From: Candidatus Kapaibacterium sp.
GTDB lineage: Bacteria; Bacteroidota; Ignavibacteria; Palsa-1295
Assembly (NCBI GenBank): GCA_025450975.1
Contig: JANWLI010000030.1
Span: 1-22,444 of the forward strand
Direction of reading: 5' to 3'
Length of the DNA: 22,444 nt
Below the pieces are notes generated by a model. That model saw nothing but the letters and a program-made list of their open reading frames with translations. It ran no database searches and had not been told where the DNA came from. Positions 7,480-16,779 of the stretch are shown here, piece by piece (the stretch's first letter is position 1; each line of letters begins with the position of its first letter). The position numbers were made by a program, and so were the translations under genes.

Positions 7480-8370
7480 TTATCCCCGCACCACCTCCAG
7501 ATACAGCAGCAGCGTCGGTCCCACAAACATGATGCTGTCGAGCCGGTCGAGGATGCCGCCGTGGCCGGGGATGAGGGTGGAGGAGTCTTTGACGCCGGCG
7601 TCGCGCTTGATGAGGGATTCGGCAAGGTCGCCGATCGGGCCGATGATGCCGGTGATGAGGCCGAAGAGGAGCAACTCAACATTGGTGAAGAGTGAAAATT
7701 GATAGATGAGGTTCGGCGTGACGAGCCAGCACATGACGGCAGTCACGAGCCCGGCGATCGCGCCGACCCACGTCTTGCCCGGACTCACACGCTCATAGAG
7801 CTTCTTCTTCCCCCAGGCGCGTCCGGCAAAGTAGGCGGCGCTGTCGGAGATCCAGATCGCAGCGAGCATCGCTGTGATGAAATACCCCGGCGAGATGACA
7901 TCGAATACTTCTTTGTCGACATTCATCGCCGTGAAGAACTCATAGATCCCGTAGACGCTGCCGATACCGATTCCTGTATAGACGGCGCCGAAGAGTGTCG
8001 TCGCCATATTCTCCGTCGGTTTCGGAAAGCCGCGGAACAGCTCGGTGATCATGATCACAAGCATGCCGCCGATAAGCAGCATACCAATAAGATCGAAGGC
8101 CGGTAGGCCGAGCGTGTTCTCCTCGGATTGCACAAAGCTCAGCACTCTGAACTTACCGAACGTCATCGCGATCATAGTTGCTAGCGTCGTCCCGACATAG
8201 ACGAGCGGCCGGTAGCCTTTCGTCTTCGCAAGGCCGTAGTACTCATGGGCAGCTAATCCTGTCAGGAGTAAAATAAGGCCGAAGAATGCCAGCGGCTTCG
8301 TCAAAACGACAAAGAGCACAAGGGGAATACCGATGGCGGCGACGAGGATACGTTGTGCAAGATTACTCAT
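7480..8370 (-). CDS. cdsA: Phosphatidate cytidylyltransferase (CDP-diglyceride synthase)
   Basis: Integral inner-membrane enzyme that makes CDP-diacylglycerol from phosphatidate and CTP, the precursor of phosphatidylethanolamine and phosphatidylglycerol. The 296-residue product (usual family length about 270–300) has about eight hydrophobic segments, and near the C-terminus it carries the family signature SLIKRDAGVKDSSTLIPGHG, continuing GILDRLDS (about 252–279). ISDSAAYFAGRAWGKKKL in the middle is also typical of the family. The ATG at 8370 lies within the end of the upstream CPBP gene, with an eight-base overlap, so the two are translationally coupled. A terminator follows. Confidence 0.96.
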   Translation of the reverse strand: MSNLAQRILVAAIGIPLVLFVVLTKPLAFFGLILLLTGLAAHEYYGLAKTKGYRPLVYVGTTLATMIAMTFGKFRVLSFVQSEENTLGLPAFDLIGMLLIGGMLVIMITELFRGFPKPTENMATTLFGAVYTGIGIGSVYGIYEFFTAMNVDKEVFDVISPGYFITAMLAAIWISDSAAYFAGRAWGKKKLYERVSPGKTWVGAIAGLVTAVMCWLVTPNLIYQFSLFTNVELLLFGLITGIIGPIGDLAESLIKRDAGVKDSSTLIPGHGGILDRLDSIMFVGPTLLLYLEVVRG

Positions 8371-9289
8371 GTGTTGCAGAGTCAGGTTCAGAAGGTGAGG
8401 GTGGAGCGTTCTTCATTGCCAGTTTCCCAATGATTGAGAGAATACCGTAAACGCCGACAGCGCTAACGCCTGTCAGTAGTAACGATTCCGGGATCGGAAG
8501 CACTTCCGCAGAAAGCAAACTTTCGGTAAGCTCTTCTTCCTTGCCAAGGAAGTAGAGCGCAAGTACGATGATGCCGTTATTAATGAAATGCGCGGTCATT
8601 GTGACGCGGATATCATTTGTCCGAACGATGAGCGTCCCAAAGACAAGGCCGAGTACAATGATTGCAGGTAGATTTAGCGGGCTTAAGTGCGCAATGCCGA
8701 AGACGACTGAGCTGATCACGATGGCGATGCCGGTTCGCCGGCCGTTGCTTCCACTGCGCTCAATGTTGCCCAGGACAAATCCGCGGTAACAAAGTTCTTC
8801 ACAGACTGCCGGAACGACGGCGATCGAAATTAGTGCGAGCACAAGCTGTGCGGGCGTATCGACAAGGACGAGGTCTTTCATAGAGGTATCCATTAGGTCC
8901 TGCGCCTTCTTGAGCACTTCGAACAGGGAGGGCGATAACTGCAATAGATGGGACCACAGCGAAGCGAGCCCGCCACCAAGGAGCTGCGATAAAAAGATCA
9001 GGGGTAGGAGCAGTATATAGATAGGAACCGACGACTGGGAATAGTAAGGATCAAGCCTGAAGACGGAGGAGACATTCTGCCTGGCTCCGGCTACTGCCAG
9101 CCAGGCTCCGCCTCCCATTGCGAGGAACTGGGCGATGGAATTGATGAGCAAAACGCCTTGTGAATCCCAATTTTCGTCACTGATCCCATAGATCGATACG
9201 ACTCCCAGCCCACCGAGGATCTGGAACATGATCATAATACCGATGACAATGACCAGGGTGAGGGGTATGGTAAAATAGCCGTTTCGCAT
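8363..9289 (-). CDS. CPBP-family intramembrane glutamic endopeptidase (Rce1/CAAX-protease-like)
   Basis: A 308-residue polytopic membrane protein of the ABI/CPBP family, related to eukaryotic Rce1. The three conserved motifs are present: EExxxR as CEELCYRG (E164, E165, R169), FxxxH as FGIAH (F197, H201) and HxxxN as HFINN (H234, N238). All expected catalytic residues are intact, so it is probably an active protease; its substrate cannot be told from sequence. The tail is hydrophilic (PPSPSEPDSATHE) and overlaps the cdsA start by eight bases, which suggests a shared transcript. Start: an in-frame TTG at 9313 would add eight residues, but the ATG at 9289 gives a short N-terminus before TM1 and is preferred. 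Confidence 0.92.
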   Translation of the reverse strand: MRNGYFTIPLTLVIVIGIMIMFQILGGLGVVSIYGISDENWDSQGVLLINSIAQFLAMGGGAWLAVAGARQNVSSVFRLDPYYSQSSVPIYILLLPLIFLSQLLGGGLASLWSHLLQLSPSLFEVLKKAQDLMDTSMKDLVLVDTPAQLVLALISIAVVPAVCEELCYRGFVLGNIERSGSNGRRTGIAIVISSVVFGIAHLSPLNLPAIIVLGLVFGTLIVRTNDIRVTMTAHFINNGIIVLALYFLGKEEELTESLLSAEVLPIPESLLLTGVSAVGVYGILSIIGKLAMKNAPPSPSEPDSATHE

Positions 9290-9470
9290 ATGGTTTGCGG
9301 TACAAATATGCAAGTATCCTGCCGGGATTTGGCGGAATCGGCCCTTTTTTTTAGGTAGCCAAACTAGTTAAACGTAGCCGGTGTTAAATGGTCTTGTGCT
9401 GTTCGGGGGGCAGTTTTTACCCTGCAAGAACGCCTCTAAGGTGCAATGAACGTCTCCGGGCGAGCGTTTA
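9290..9470. promoter_or_regulatory. Divergent intergenic region, CPBP/cdsA versus polysaccharide operon
   Basis: This 181-bp region should hold promoters for both directions. On the minus strand CATATTTG lies about 13 bases before the CPBP ATG, one mismatch from TAnnTTTG but closer to the start codon than usual. On the plus strand no good match was found. An eight-base T-run sits near 9343–9350. An in-frame TGA at 9447–9449 limits the upstream extension of the export gene. Confidence 0.35.
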
Positions 9471-11141
9471 ATGCCGTTGTTGTTCCACTATTACAATTCT
9501 ACTCTGAAACGTCAACTGGTTTTAATCGCACTATGCGCCGTCGTAGTGGCAATCCATGCGCCCGTGTTTGCGCAGTTTTCGCCCTACGATCCTTCGACCG
9601 CACAATTCAAGAATCAACTCGGTGTTGCCGATACGATCACCGAAAAGATCCTGGCGCAGCGGCAAGCCATTCGCGCAGGCTATGATGCGCAGGCTCAGGA
9701 AGTCGCTATCGACCCGACAACCTACGTTCTCGGTCCGGGAGATGGTGTCTACCTCGACATCTTCACACTTCGCAGTATGGATCAGGACCTGACGGTTACG
9801 CCGGAAGGCCGGTTGATCATTCCGCAGACGGGCACCCTCACGGTTTCCGGACTGACGATCGCAGAAGCCGAAACGAAAGTCAACGAGCTGCTGCGTAAAA
9901 GTTATAAAAAACCCGATGCTACGCTCTCGTTGCGCCGCTTGCGCTCGATCAAGATAAGTGTTATCGGCGATGTCCTTGCTCCGGGCGTCTTTACGGTGAC
10001 CGCAGCATCACGTGTGCATGAAGCGATCGAACGTGCTGGAGGATTTGTCGGAAAATCTTCACTCCGCAATGTGGAGATCCGCGATCAACAGGGAAAACTT
10101 CGGGCTAAAGCCGACATGCAGCGCTTTCTTGCAGTAGGCGATCTTGATGCAAACCCCGTGATCGAAGGTGGCGATGTTGTGCTGGTGCCTCGTGTGAGAT
10201 CCTACATTACGATCAACGGAGCAGTCAGCGAGCCGGGAATGAAAGAGTTTGTCGCCGGTGATAAGTTGTCGACGGTGATCAAGATCTCACGCGGGCTTCG
10301 TCCGGATGCACTCCTCGATTCTATCGAGATCTCGCGTTTCCTTCCGGATGATCCGTCACGAGCCGTTCGTCAGTATGTCAGCCTTACTGATGACCCTGAA
10401 CTGCATGAAGGCGATGCGATCCAGATTCGCGCCCGCTCGCAATACCACATTCCGAAGCTTGTTGCCATTAATGGCGAAGTCCGTCATCCGGGTAAATATG
10501 CGATCGAACCTGGTGTGACACGACTGAGCGAAATTCTTAAACGTGCAGGCGGCATCTTGCCGACAGGCTCGCTCGATGATGCAGTAGTGTTGCGCCGTGC
10601 CGGTGTAACGTGGGAAAGCGATCCGGAATATATCATGCTTGACCGTCTTGTTGGCGACAAGGAAAATCCGCTTACTGACGATCAGTATAACTACTACATC
10701 GCTCGTACGCGCCAGCTTGGCCGTTCGGTGATGATCGTGAATTTCCGTTCGCTGATCGAAAAAGGCGATGCCTCGCAAGATATTATCATGCGCGACAACG
10801 ATTCGATCGCGGTCCCCCGGAGCCGTGGATTTATCAGTGTGTTAGGTAATGTCACGAATCCAGGCAATATCATGTATGACGAGCATGCGTCCTGGGATGA
10901 CTATGTTCGATTTGCCGGAGGGTATACATCGAGTGCCGATGAGGACGAAGTCAGGATCATCAATTCAAAGACCAGTACGTATATCGATCCACGCGGCGAC
11001 AATACCTATAAGATCGGTCCGGGCGATACGATCGTCGTCCCCAGTGAAAAGAACGAGTTTTGGAAGAACTTTCAGAATGTGACAGCGATCACAGCCCAGG
11101 TGCTGACGATCGTTGCAGGCATTCTCCTACTGACGAGGTAA
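9471..11141 (+). CDS. Polysaccharide export protein (Wza-like, Poly_export plus SLBB domains)
   Basis: The 556-residue product should form the outer-envelope channel for the exopolysaccharide made by this operon. It has a signal peptide (about 1–35, cleavage after PVFA), a Poly_export domain about 83–158 (YVLGPGDGVYLDIF, TVTPEGRLIIPQTG) and several SLBB domains at about 162–240, 243–320, 328–400 and 452–525 (SVIGDVLAPGVFTV, TINGAVSEPGMKEF, AINGEVRHPGKYAI, SVLGNVTNPGNIMY). The C-terminal 20 residues form a hydrophobic helix (ITAQVLTIVAGILLLTR), in the position of the Wza membrane-spanning helix. No lipobox cysteine is visible at the cleavage site, unlike E. coli Wza. It is longer than Wza because of the extra SLBB repeats. 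First gene of the operon; the next gene starts three bases after its stop. Confidence 0.93.
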   Translation: MPLLFHYYNSTLKRQLVLIALCAVVVAIHAPVFAQFSPYDPSTAQFKNQLGVADTITEKILAQRQAIRAGYDAQAQEVAIDPTTYVLGPGDGVYLDIFTLRSMDQDLTVTPEGRLIIPQTGTLTVSGLTIAEAETKVNELLRKSYKKPDATLSLRRLRSIKISVIGDVLAPGVFTVTAASRVHEAIERAGGFVGKSSLRNVEIRDQQGKLRAKADMQRFLAVGDLDANPVIEGGDVVLVPRVRSYITINGAVSEPGMKEFVAGDKLSTVIKISRGLRPDALLDSIEISRFLPDDPSRAVRQYVSLTDDPELHEGDAIQIRARSQYHIPKLVAINGEVRHPGKYAIEPGVTRLSEILKRAGGILPTGSLDDAVVLRRAGVTWESDPEYIMLDRLVGDKENPLTDDQYNYYIARTRQLGRSVMIVNFRSLIEKGDASQDIIMRDNDSIAVPRSRGFISVLGNVTNPGNIMYDEHASWDDYVRFAGGYTSSADEDEVRIINSKTSTYIDPRGDNTYKIGPGDTIVVPSEKNEFWKNFQNVTAITAQVLTIVAGILLLTR

Positions 11142-11144
11142 TAA

Positions 11145-12431
11145 GTGAATAAGAACGGTAACCCTCAGCACGATATGCACCTCGATGATTTTGGCGAAAT
11201 GCCGCTACGTCAAGTACCACGTGAGCCACATGTCATGGATCTTCTGACGCGGCTCGCACGAAGAAAGTCGGCGATCATGATCATAACGATCTGCAGCGGC
11301 GTGCTTTTCGTTGCCTTTACTTTCCTAATGCCGCATAAGTATTCCGGGCTTTCCACGCTTGTGCCACCGGAAAAACAGTCGGGGCAAAGCGGAATTCTGT
11401 CGTTCCTTACCGGTTCCGGAGCACTCGATCTTATGAAAGGCCAGGAAAACCCGGCACTCAGTACGTTCAAAAACGTTCTCGATTCGCGGCAGCTCGCGGA
11501 GCAGATCATCAAAGATTCGATGGTACGAGACTACTATTCGCATTGGGATACGTCGAAACTATCGCTGATCGCAGCAGTCCAGAGTTCGATCGAAGCCGAG
11601 CCGCTTCGTAACGGTATCCTCAATGTCGGTGTCACCGTCAAAACACATTGGATGCCGGATAAGGAAGAGATCCAACGCGCAAAGCTTCTCGTACCGCATC
11701 TGGCAAATCTCTTTGTGGTGCATCTCGATCGGTATAATCGTGAGAAGCTGATGACGACGGCGAAGTTCACGAGGATCTTTATTGAAGAGGAATACCAAGA
11801 GCGGTTATCACAGCTTGATACTGCCTATGCAAAGCTTCAGTCATTCCAGGAAGTACACAAAGCGATCGCGCTCCCCGACCAGTTGACCGCAACCGTGACT
11901 GGTGCAGCGTTGCTTGCTTCCGAAGTACAGCGTCTGGAAATGCAGCTTGGCGTCGAAGAACGTGAGTTCAGCGCATCGTCGGGCCGTGTCTCGATCTTGC
12001 GTGCACAACTCCAAGAAGCACGCCAACAGTTAAAGAAGTATGATGACGGCGGCGTTGGCGAATATGTGATCGCCTTGAAAAATGTCCCCGAAGTCGCTCG
12101 TACACTTGCAGGTCTCATGCGCGAAGTGAAACTCCTTGAGACGATCTCTGCGTACTTGCGTCAGCAGCTTGAACAGGAGCGCATCAGCGAACAGCGCGAT
12201 CTGCCGACGCTGCAGGTGCTCGATCCCGCTATTTACCCGGAGTGGCGCGCCTCACCGAGCCGTTCGATCATGTTAATGTTAGGCCTCTTTACCGGTCTCT
12301 TCTTTTCGCTGTTCTACGTAGCGATCAAAGATTTTTCCGAAGATGTTCGCCGCAATCCCGAAGGTCATGTTCGGTACCTGAATTTGCGGGCCTCGCTCCT
12401 GCGCCGTAACCGTGCGAAGGTAGGAGTCTGA
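11145..12431 (+). CDS. Polysaccharide chain-length/co-polymerase protein (Wzz/GumC-like)
   Basis: The 428-residue inner-membrane protein has the Wzz topology: cytoplasmic N-terminus, TM1 at about 43–62, a large periplasmic part with coiled-coil helices about 205–345, and TM2 at about 374–394 preceded by a proline-containing segment (YPEWRASPSR). It should control polymer length and contact both the polymerase and the export channel. There is no fused tyrosine kinase domain: after TM2 only 34 basic residues remain. No separate kinase or phosphatase gene is present, so regulation by phosphorylation is not evident here. It starts at GTG 11145, three bases after the export gene stop. Confidence 0.9.
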   Translation: MNKNGNPQHDMHLDDFGEMPLRQVPREPHVMDLLTRLARRKSAIMIITICSGVLFVAFTFLMPHKYSGLSTLVPPEKQSGQSGILSFLTGSGALDLMKGQENPALSTFKNVLDSRQLAEQIIKDSMVRDYYSHWDTSKLSLIAAVQSSIEAEPLRNGILNVGVTVKTHWMPDKEEIQRAKLLVPHLANLFVVHLDRYNREKLMTTAKFTRIFIEEEYQERLSQLDTAYAKLQSFQEVHKAIALPDQLTATVTGAALLASEVQRLEMQLGVEEREFSASSGRVSILRAQLQEARQQLKKYDDGGVGEYVIALKNVPEVARTLAGLMREVKLLETISAYLRQQLEQERISEQRDLPTLQVLDPAIYPEWRASPSRSIMLMLGLFTGLFFSLFYVAIKDFSEDVRRNPEGHVRYLNLRASLLRRNRAKVGV

Positions 12432-12440
12432 TCGGAGCGC

Positions 12441-13631
12441 ATGCCGATGCGAGTGCTTGTCATCAACTCAATGTTTTACAACGAGGCGTATCGCCGGAGC
12501 GTTGATGAACTCGGCGCTCTCCCGGGAATGGAACTGACCGTTGTAACGCCGGATGCCTGGGTCATGAACGGCCGACTCGAGCCCAGCGCGCCGGTCGCCG
12601 CCGGAAGTCCGTATCGCACGATCACCGGTATGACACGATGGAAGGGTCGTGAGAACCGAGGCTTCTATATTAGCGGTCTGATCGAGGCGTTCAAAGTTTC
12701 GCGCCCCGAAGTGATCTTCCTCATGGAGGAGCCATTTTCTCTGTTTGCAGTTCAGATCCTCCTGCTTCGTGAGATCTTCGCAAAAGATGTACCGGTCGTT
12801 TTTTTCACGTGGAATAATCTCTCTCTCGACGACTTCGATTACCGGCCGACGATCTGGTATCGTACCGTTGCCCGATGGACACTGCCACGTATGCAGTATG
12901 CGCTGACGGCGAATTCCGATGCGGTCGATGTGTTGCGCGCAAAGAGCTTTCAGGGCCCGATGAAAAGTATTGGCTACGGAGTCGATACATCGATCTTTGT
13001 TCGCTTAGCAGACGAGCAAGCGATTGCCTATAAAAAGCAACTCGATATTCCACTTACGGCCACGGTCGTCGGATTTGTCGGTAGACTCATGGGAATGAAA
13101 GGTGTCGATTTGCTGATCAGTGCGTTTGCAAAGTTGCGTTCGACGTTTCCGGAAAAAGAATACATTCTCTTCTTAGTCGGAAGCGGCAATGCAGAAACAG
13201 AGCTTCTCGAGCAGGCAAAGCGAGAAGGGATCAGCGATGCAATTCGCAGGGTCCCGTCGGTGGCGCAGGCCGATGTGCCGAAATACATGAGTCTCATTGA
13301 TACGCTCGTATTGCCAAGCAGACGCCATAAGATGTGGGCCGAGCAGTTTGGCAGAGTTATGGTCGAAGCAATGGCAATGCGGATCGCCGTCATTGGCTCA
13401 TCGAGCGGCTCCATTCCGGAAATCGTCGGCGATGGAGGATACATTTTCGAAGAGAATAACAGTAACGATCTCTACGAAAAGCTCTGCGTGATCGAACGCT
13501 TATCGGCATCGGAGCGAACACAATTACTCGATCGCGCTGAATATCGCGGCCGCGAGCATTACTCGTGGCGCAGATTTGCCCAGGGATGCTACGCTGCCCT
13601 TCAGGATGCGTATACGGGGCGAAACGCGTGA
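12441..13631 (+). CDS. Glycosyltransferase family 4 (GT-B fold)
   Basis: The 396-residue cytoplasmic enzyme should transfer a sugar from a nucleotide donor to the lipid-linked repeat unit. N-terminal Rossmann part begins MRVLVINSMFYNE; the linker GYGVDTSIF (about 179–186) and VGRLMGMKGVDLLI (213–226) mark the start of the C-terminal donor domain. The EX7E motif is present at E301–E309 within AEQFGRVMVEAMA, followed by SSSGSIPEIVGDGG, as in retaining GT4 enzymes. The donor and acceptor sugars cannot be told. The start could be the ATG at 12441 or the one two codons later. The last four bases overlap the flippase start (GTGA). It is the only glycosyltransferase in the operon. Confidence 0.93.
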   Translation: MPMRVLVINSMFYNEAYRRSVDELGALPGMELTVVTPDAWVMNGRLEPSAPVAAGSPYRTITGMTRWKGRENRGFYISGLIEAFKVSRPEVIFLMEEPFSLFAVQILLLREIFAKDVPVVFFTWNNLSLDDFDYRPTIWYRTVARWTLPRMQYALTANSDAVDVLRAKSFQGPMKSIGYGVDTSIFVRLADEQAIAYKKQLDIPLTATVVGFVGRLMGMKGVDLLISAFAKLRSTFPEKEYILFLVGSGNAETELLEQAKREGISDAIRRVPSVAQADVPKYMSLIDTLVLPSRRHKMWAEQFGRVMVEAMAMRIAVIGSSSGSIPEIVGDGGYIFEENNSNDLYEKLCVIERLSASERTQLLDRAEYRGREHYSWRRFAQGCYAALQDAYTGRNA

Positions 13632-15289
13632 CAACTACGGAAACATATGGAAAGCGTGCGACGCGCAGTTTTGCGTGGAATCACTTCTATAAGTTGTCCG
13701 AGTTCGGCCTGCTCAACATCTATACGATGATCATCGCCCGGCATTTCGGGCCTATTGATTCTGCTCCCTTCGTTGTCTATGCTGCGGCCGGTACGTCGCT
13801 CTCTGTCATAGGTGCATTTGCGGTCGATGGTGTCCTCTTACGCTACATCCCTCGCATTGGCGAATCGGGGACGCTCTCCCAGGAGACGTCCGTGCCCGGA
13901 GCGACCGATCTCTCCTCGTTTGTGCGAAAGCTCTTCGCTTTTCGCCTTTTTATTGTGTTTGCTCTGATCAGTTTACTGTTCTTGTGTATTCTGTTCTTTA
14001 CGGGTACCGTTGGAACTTCCGATACCTTCACCTCGCTGCGTGACCTTGCGCCGGTGCTGAGTATGTTTATGCTTGCACAGGGCATTGTTGCATTCTCAAC
14101 TTTTTCCCTTATCGGCTTGCTGCGTACGAAGAGAGTGTTCTTTTGTAGTGTGATCGCACGCGGAGCTATGTTGGTCGGGGCTCTGCTCCTTATTTTGACC
14201 GCTGGCGAATTTTCGATCACGAACGCGATCTTGATCCATGTTTCCGGCGCAGCACTGAATGCGTTGCTCCTGCTTACCAATATCCGCCACGTCCTTCGCC
14301 CGGTTTCACAAACTGCGGAGATGTCGTTTCTGCGGTCACTCCGTGCATTTACCGGTGAAATGTATGGCTTTGTTCGCCGCCCGTCGACGATCAAGGCCTT
14401 ACTGATCTCTCCGGTAATGTTGTATGGCATGATGACGTGGGGAAGCGATATCCTTGGCATCTTTCTCGGACGGCAGGCGGATATTCTCATGATCCGTGCC
14501 ATGTGGGGTGGCAATACTCCCGAGGTCGGCTACTATAATGTCGGATCGCTCGTCCTGCTTCTGACCGAGTATATATTCCTTCTCGGGTTCGGCGGAGCAC
14601 TGGTATCGGTGCTGAGCAAGCTTGCACAAGACGATGAGCGTGACGTCGTGGAGGGAAAGCCGGTGAACTACGAACGTGTTCGCCGCGGTGGCAATGAGAT
14701 CGTTGGATTCCAGCATGTAACACTCGTCCCATTCTGTGCATTTGTATTTATGTTCTCGCTGCCGATCGTTCGCGCCATTTACGGCGATCAGTACGATGCC
14801 TCGGCGTTGCTCGTTCAGTATGGCATTGTTGCTCTCGTCTTGAATATTGTGTTCTTTCACGGCGGTCTGCATATCACATCGCTTATGTCCATCGGCAAAC
14901 AGCATGTGACGTTCCGGAGCCGCCTTGCCTGGGCTGCCGTCGGTCTTATCGCGAATTATTTCCTCATTCGTTCGTTCGGAGCCTTAGGTGCGATGATCGG
15001 CACGAACTGTGTGAACATGCTTGCCTGTGGGACCGAATGGTATTTCGCACGAAAGTACATTGGCAAGGTTGGCAATCTGCTTTCGAGCGTGAAAATTTGT
15101 ACTATTTCCGTGGTTGCAGCAGTCGGTATCTATCAGCTTATGCAGGTCGTCGATCTTCGGCAGGGGCCGATCGTCGAGTTGCTCGTAGCTACACCCGTGT
15201 TCTTTCTCGTTGTCTATAGCTTGTTCTACCTTTTCCGATTGCCGGAAACAGACGTTGTGCTCGCACGACTTAAGAAAGCGTTTGCATAG
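13628..15289 (+). CDS. Polysaccharide flippase (Wzx-like, MOP superfamily)
   Basis: The 553-residue polytopic membrane protein has roughly 12–14 hydrophobic segments and begins with the Wzx-type stretch SFAWNHFYKLSEFGLLNIYT, including the small-residue first helix of the family. It should flip undecaprenyl-linked repeat units across the inner membrane. The frame is open further upstream to 13565, inside the glycosyltransferase gene, but the GTG at 13628 gives a four-base GTGA overlap with the upstream stop and starts just before the conserved N-terminal segment, so it is used. Longer than a typical Wzx (about 420–480) because of extended loops, for instance a charged one around residues 335–355 (QDDERDVVEGKPVNYERVRR). 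Confidence 0.88.
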   Translation: MTTTETYGKRATRSFAWNHFYKLSEFGLLNIYTMIIARHFGPIDSAPFVVYAAAGTSLSVIGAFAVDGVLLRYIPRIGESGTLSQETSVPGATDLSSFVRKLFAFRLFIVFALISLLFLCILFFTGTVGTSDTFTSLRDLAPVLSMFMLAQGIVAFSTFSLIGLLRTKRVFFCSVIARGAMLVGALLLILTAGEFSITNAILIHVSGAALNALLLLTNIRHVLRPVSQTAEMSFLRSLRAFTGEMYGFVRRPSTIKALLISPVMLYGMMTWGSDILGIFLGRQADILMIRAMWGGNTPEVGYYNVGSLVLLLTEYIFLLGFGGALVSVLSKLAQDDERDVVEGKPVNYERVRRGGNEIVGFQHVTLVPFCAFVFMFSLPIVRAIYGDQYDASALLVQYGIVALVLNIVFFHGGLHITSLMSIGKQHVTFRSRLAWAAVGLIANYFLIRSFGALGAMIGTNCVNMLACGTEWYFARKYIGKVGNLLSSVKICTISVVAAVGIYQLMQVVDLRQGPIVELLVATPVFFLVVYSLFYLFRLPETDVVLARLKKAFA

Positions 15290-16722
15290 TGAGCGAACTT
15301 GCACTCCATACACCGATGGCATTAGGGAAGCGCAGAGCGATATTCAGCCTGCGCTACTGTGTGTATGTTGCCGTCTGGCTCTGTACCTGGCAGGGAGCGT
15401 CCTTCAGCGGGTCGATCTTTCAGCTCGAATTTCTCACGATGTACGACTCGCAGCCACTCTATGAGTGTGCCATGGTGCTGGCGATCGGCGCACTGGTGAT
15501 CGAGCGGTGGCTCTCGAAAGACTATACGCTGAATTCGTCCTATTTTGCAGCACCAATGATGGTGCTTGCGGCCGTCCTCGTCTTTTCCTGGATTCGCGGG
15601 CAGATCATGTTGCAAAACTTCCGCCCGGTCTACGAAATACACGAAGCGATCCTGATCCCTGTAGGCTTTGCGATCTATATCAATTCTTTCCGCGACCTTA
15701 AAGAGCGCAAAGCACTTGCCTGGATCTTTATGCTCGGTGCCTTCATGAAAGCCTGCGACGCTACCTGGATCAGGATGTTTGCCGACGCGGGTCCCGAAGG
15801 CAGGTGGGGAGCGCTCCTGATGTGGCGCGACGGGTATATACTTGCGCTTGGCATTGCCGGTGGTCTGATCCTTGCGCACTATCACGGCTTCTCGCTTAAA
15901 CGGCTGCGAACGTTGTCGATACTCTCGATCCCGTTCTTTGCGTACGGACTACTTGTCAGTTACCGAAGGACGTTTATTCTTGCCATCATTTTGGCAACGA
16001 TCGCAATGATCATTACGCTTGGAAGGGGGAAGCGCCTCAAACAAATCCGTAACTTCTTCCTGGTGATCCTCACGATCGCCATATCCGTGCTGTTAACCGA
16101 TCCACTGGGAATGATCGCCCGTATGGCCGGAGCTTTTATGCCTTCGGAAGAAGGCTCGTCCTATATCCGTCTTATTGAGTATCCCAATATCCTCCGCAAT
16201 ATTTCCGATCATCCGATTCTCGGACTGCCCGTTGGGATTCCGTGGAAGACCTATTACTACATGCCGGTCTTTGCAAATCGCACAAGCTTAGGGACGCATA
16301 ACACCTATCTCTACTGGGCGCTGCGAACAGGCATTATCGGTTTTCTCGGATTTATGTGGCTCCTGGCGCGTGCCTGGAAAGTGGTCCTGATCAATTGGCG
16401 ACTGCAAAAAACACAGGAAGATTTTTTCTACAATCACTTTCTTCTCTATGCATTCTTCCTCTACAATTTCGGCTGTTTCTTCGGCCTCATGTATGGCGAT
16501 GCTATGGGTGCGCTGACAGGGTTGCTCTTCGTTTTCCTGCAGCTACAAATGGAAAAGACGACCGGCCTCAAGACAATGAGAAATGTCGATTTTATCCGCA
16601 CGCTCATGCGCAAGGAGATCGTTTTACGGCCGAAACCCTCCCTGACACCGGCAGCAGTGGCCCTTGTCCAACGCCTTCGACTCAAAAAGCCTGCATCCCA
16701 GCCAGTGCAGGAGTCCCTGTAA
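15289..16722 (+). CDS. O-antigen polymerase/ligase family protein (Wzy_C-type)
   Basis: The 477-residue membrane protein has about 10–12 hydrophobic segments and a large periplasmic loop near the C-terminal half. The Wzy_C/WaaL signature is visible as GTHNTYLYWALRTGIIGFLG (335–354), with H337 and N338, and the SYRRTF motif at 224–229. In this operon the likely role is polymerisation of flipped repeat units, since it stands beside flippase, Wzz-like and export genes; a ligase role cannot be excluded by sequence. It starts at GTG 15289, whose G is the last base of the flippase TAG stop. The last 50 residues are basic and probably cytoplasmic. Confidence 0.88.
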   Translation: MSELALHTPMALGKRRAIFSLRYCVYVAVWLCTWQGASFSGSIFQLEFLTMYDSQPLYECAMVLAIGALVIERWLSKDYTLNSSYFAAPMMVLAAVLVFSWIRGQIMLQNFRPVYEIHEAILIPVGFAIYINSFRDLKERKALAWIFMLGAFMKACDATWIRMFADAGPEGRWGALLMWRDGYILALGIAGGLILAHYHGFSLKRLRTLSILSIPFFAYGLLVSYRRTFILAIILATIAMIITLGRGKRLKQIRNFFLVILTIAISVLLTDPLGMIARMAGAFMPSEEGSSYIRLIEYPNILRNISDHPILGLPVGIPWKTYYYMPVFANRTSLGTHNTYLYWALRTGIIGFLGFMWLLARAWKVVLINWRLQKTQEDFFYNHFLLYAFFLYNFGCFFGLMYGDAMGALTGLLFVFLQLQMEKTTGLKTMRNVDFIRTLMRKEIVLRPKPSLTPAAVALVQRLRLKKPASQPVQESL

Positions 16723-16779
16723 CTTCGTCGCTCGCAAGCCGTAACTTTGTGCAGCATATTCACTATCTCCTTCACCGGT

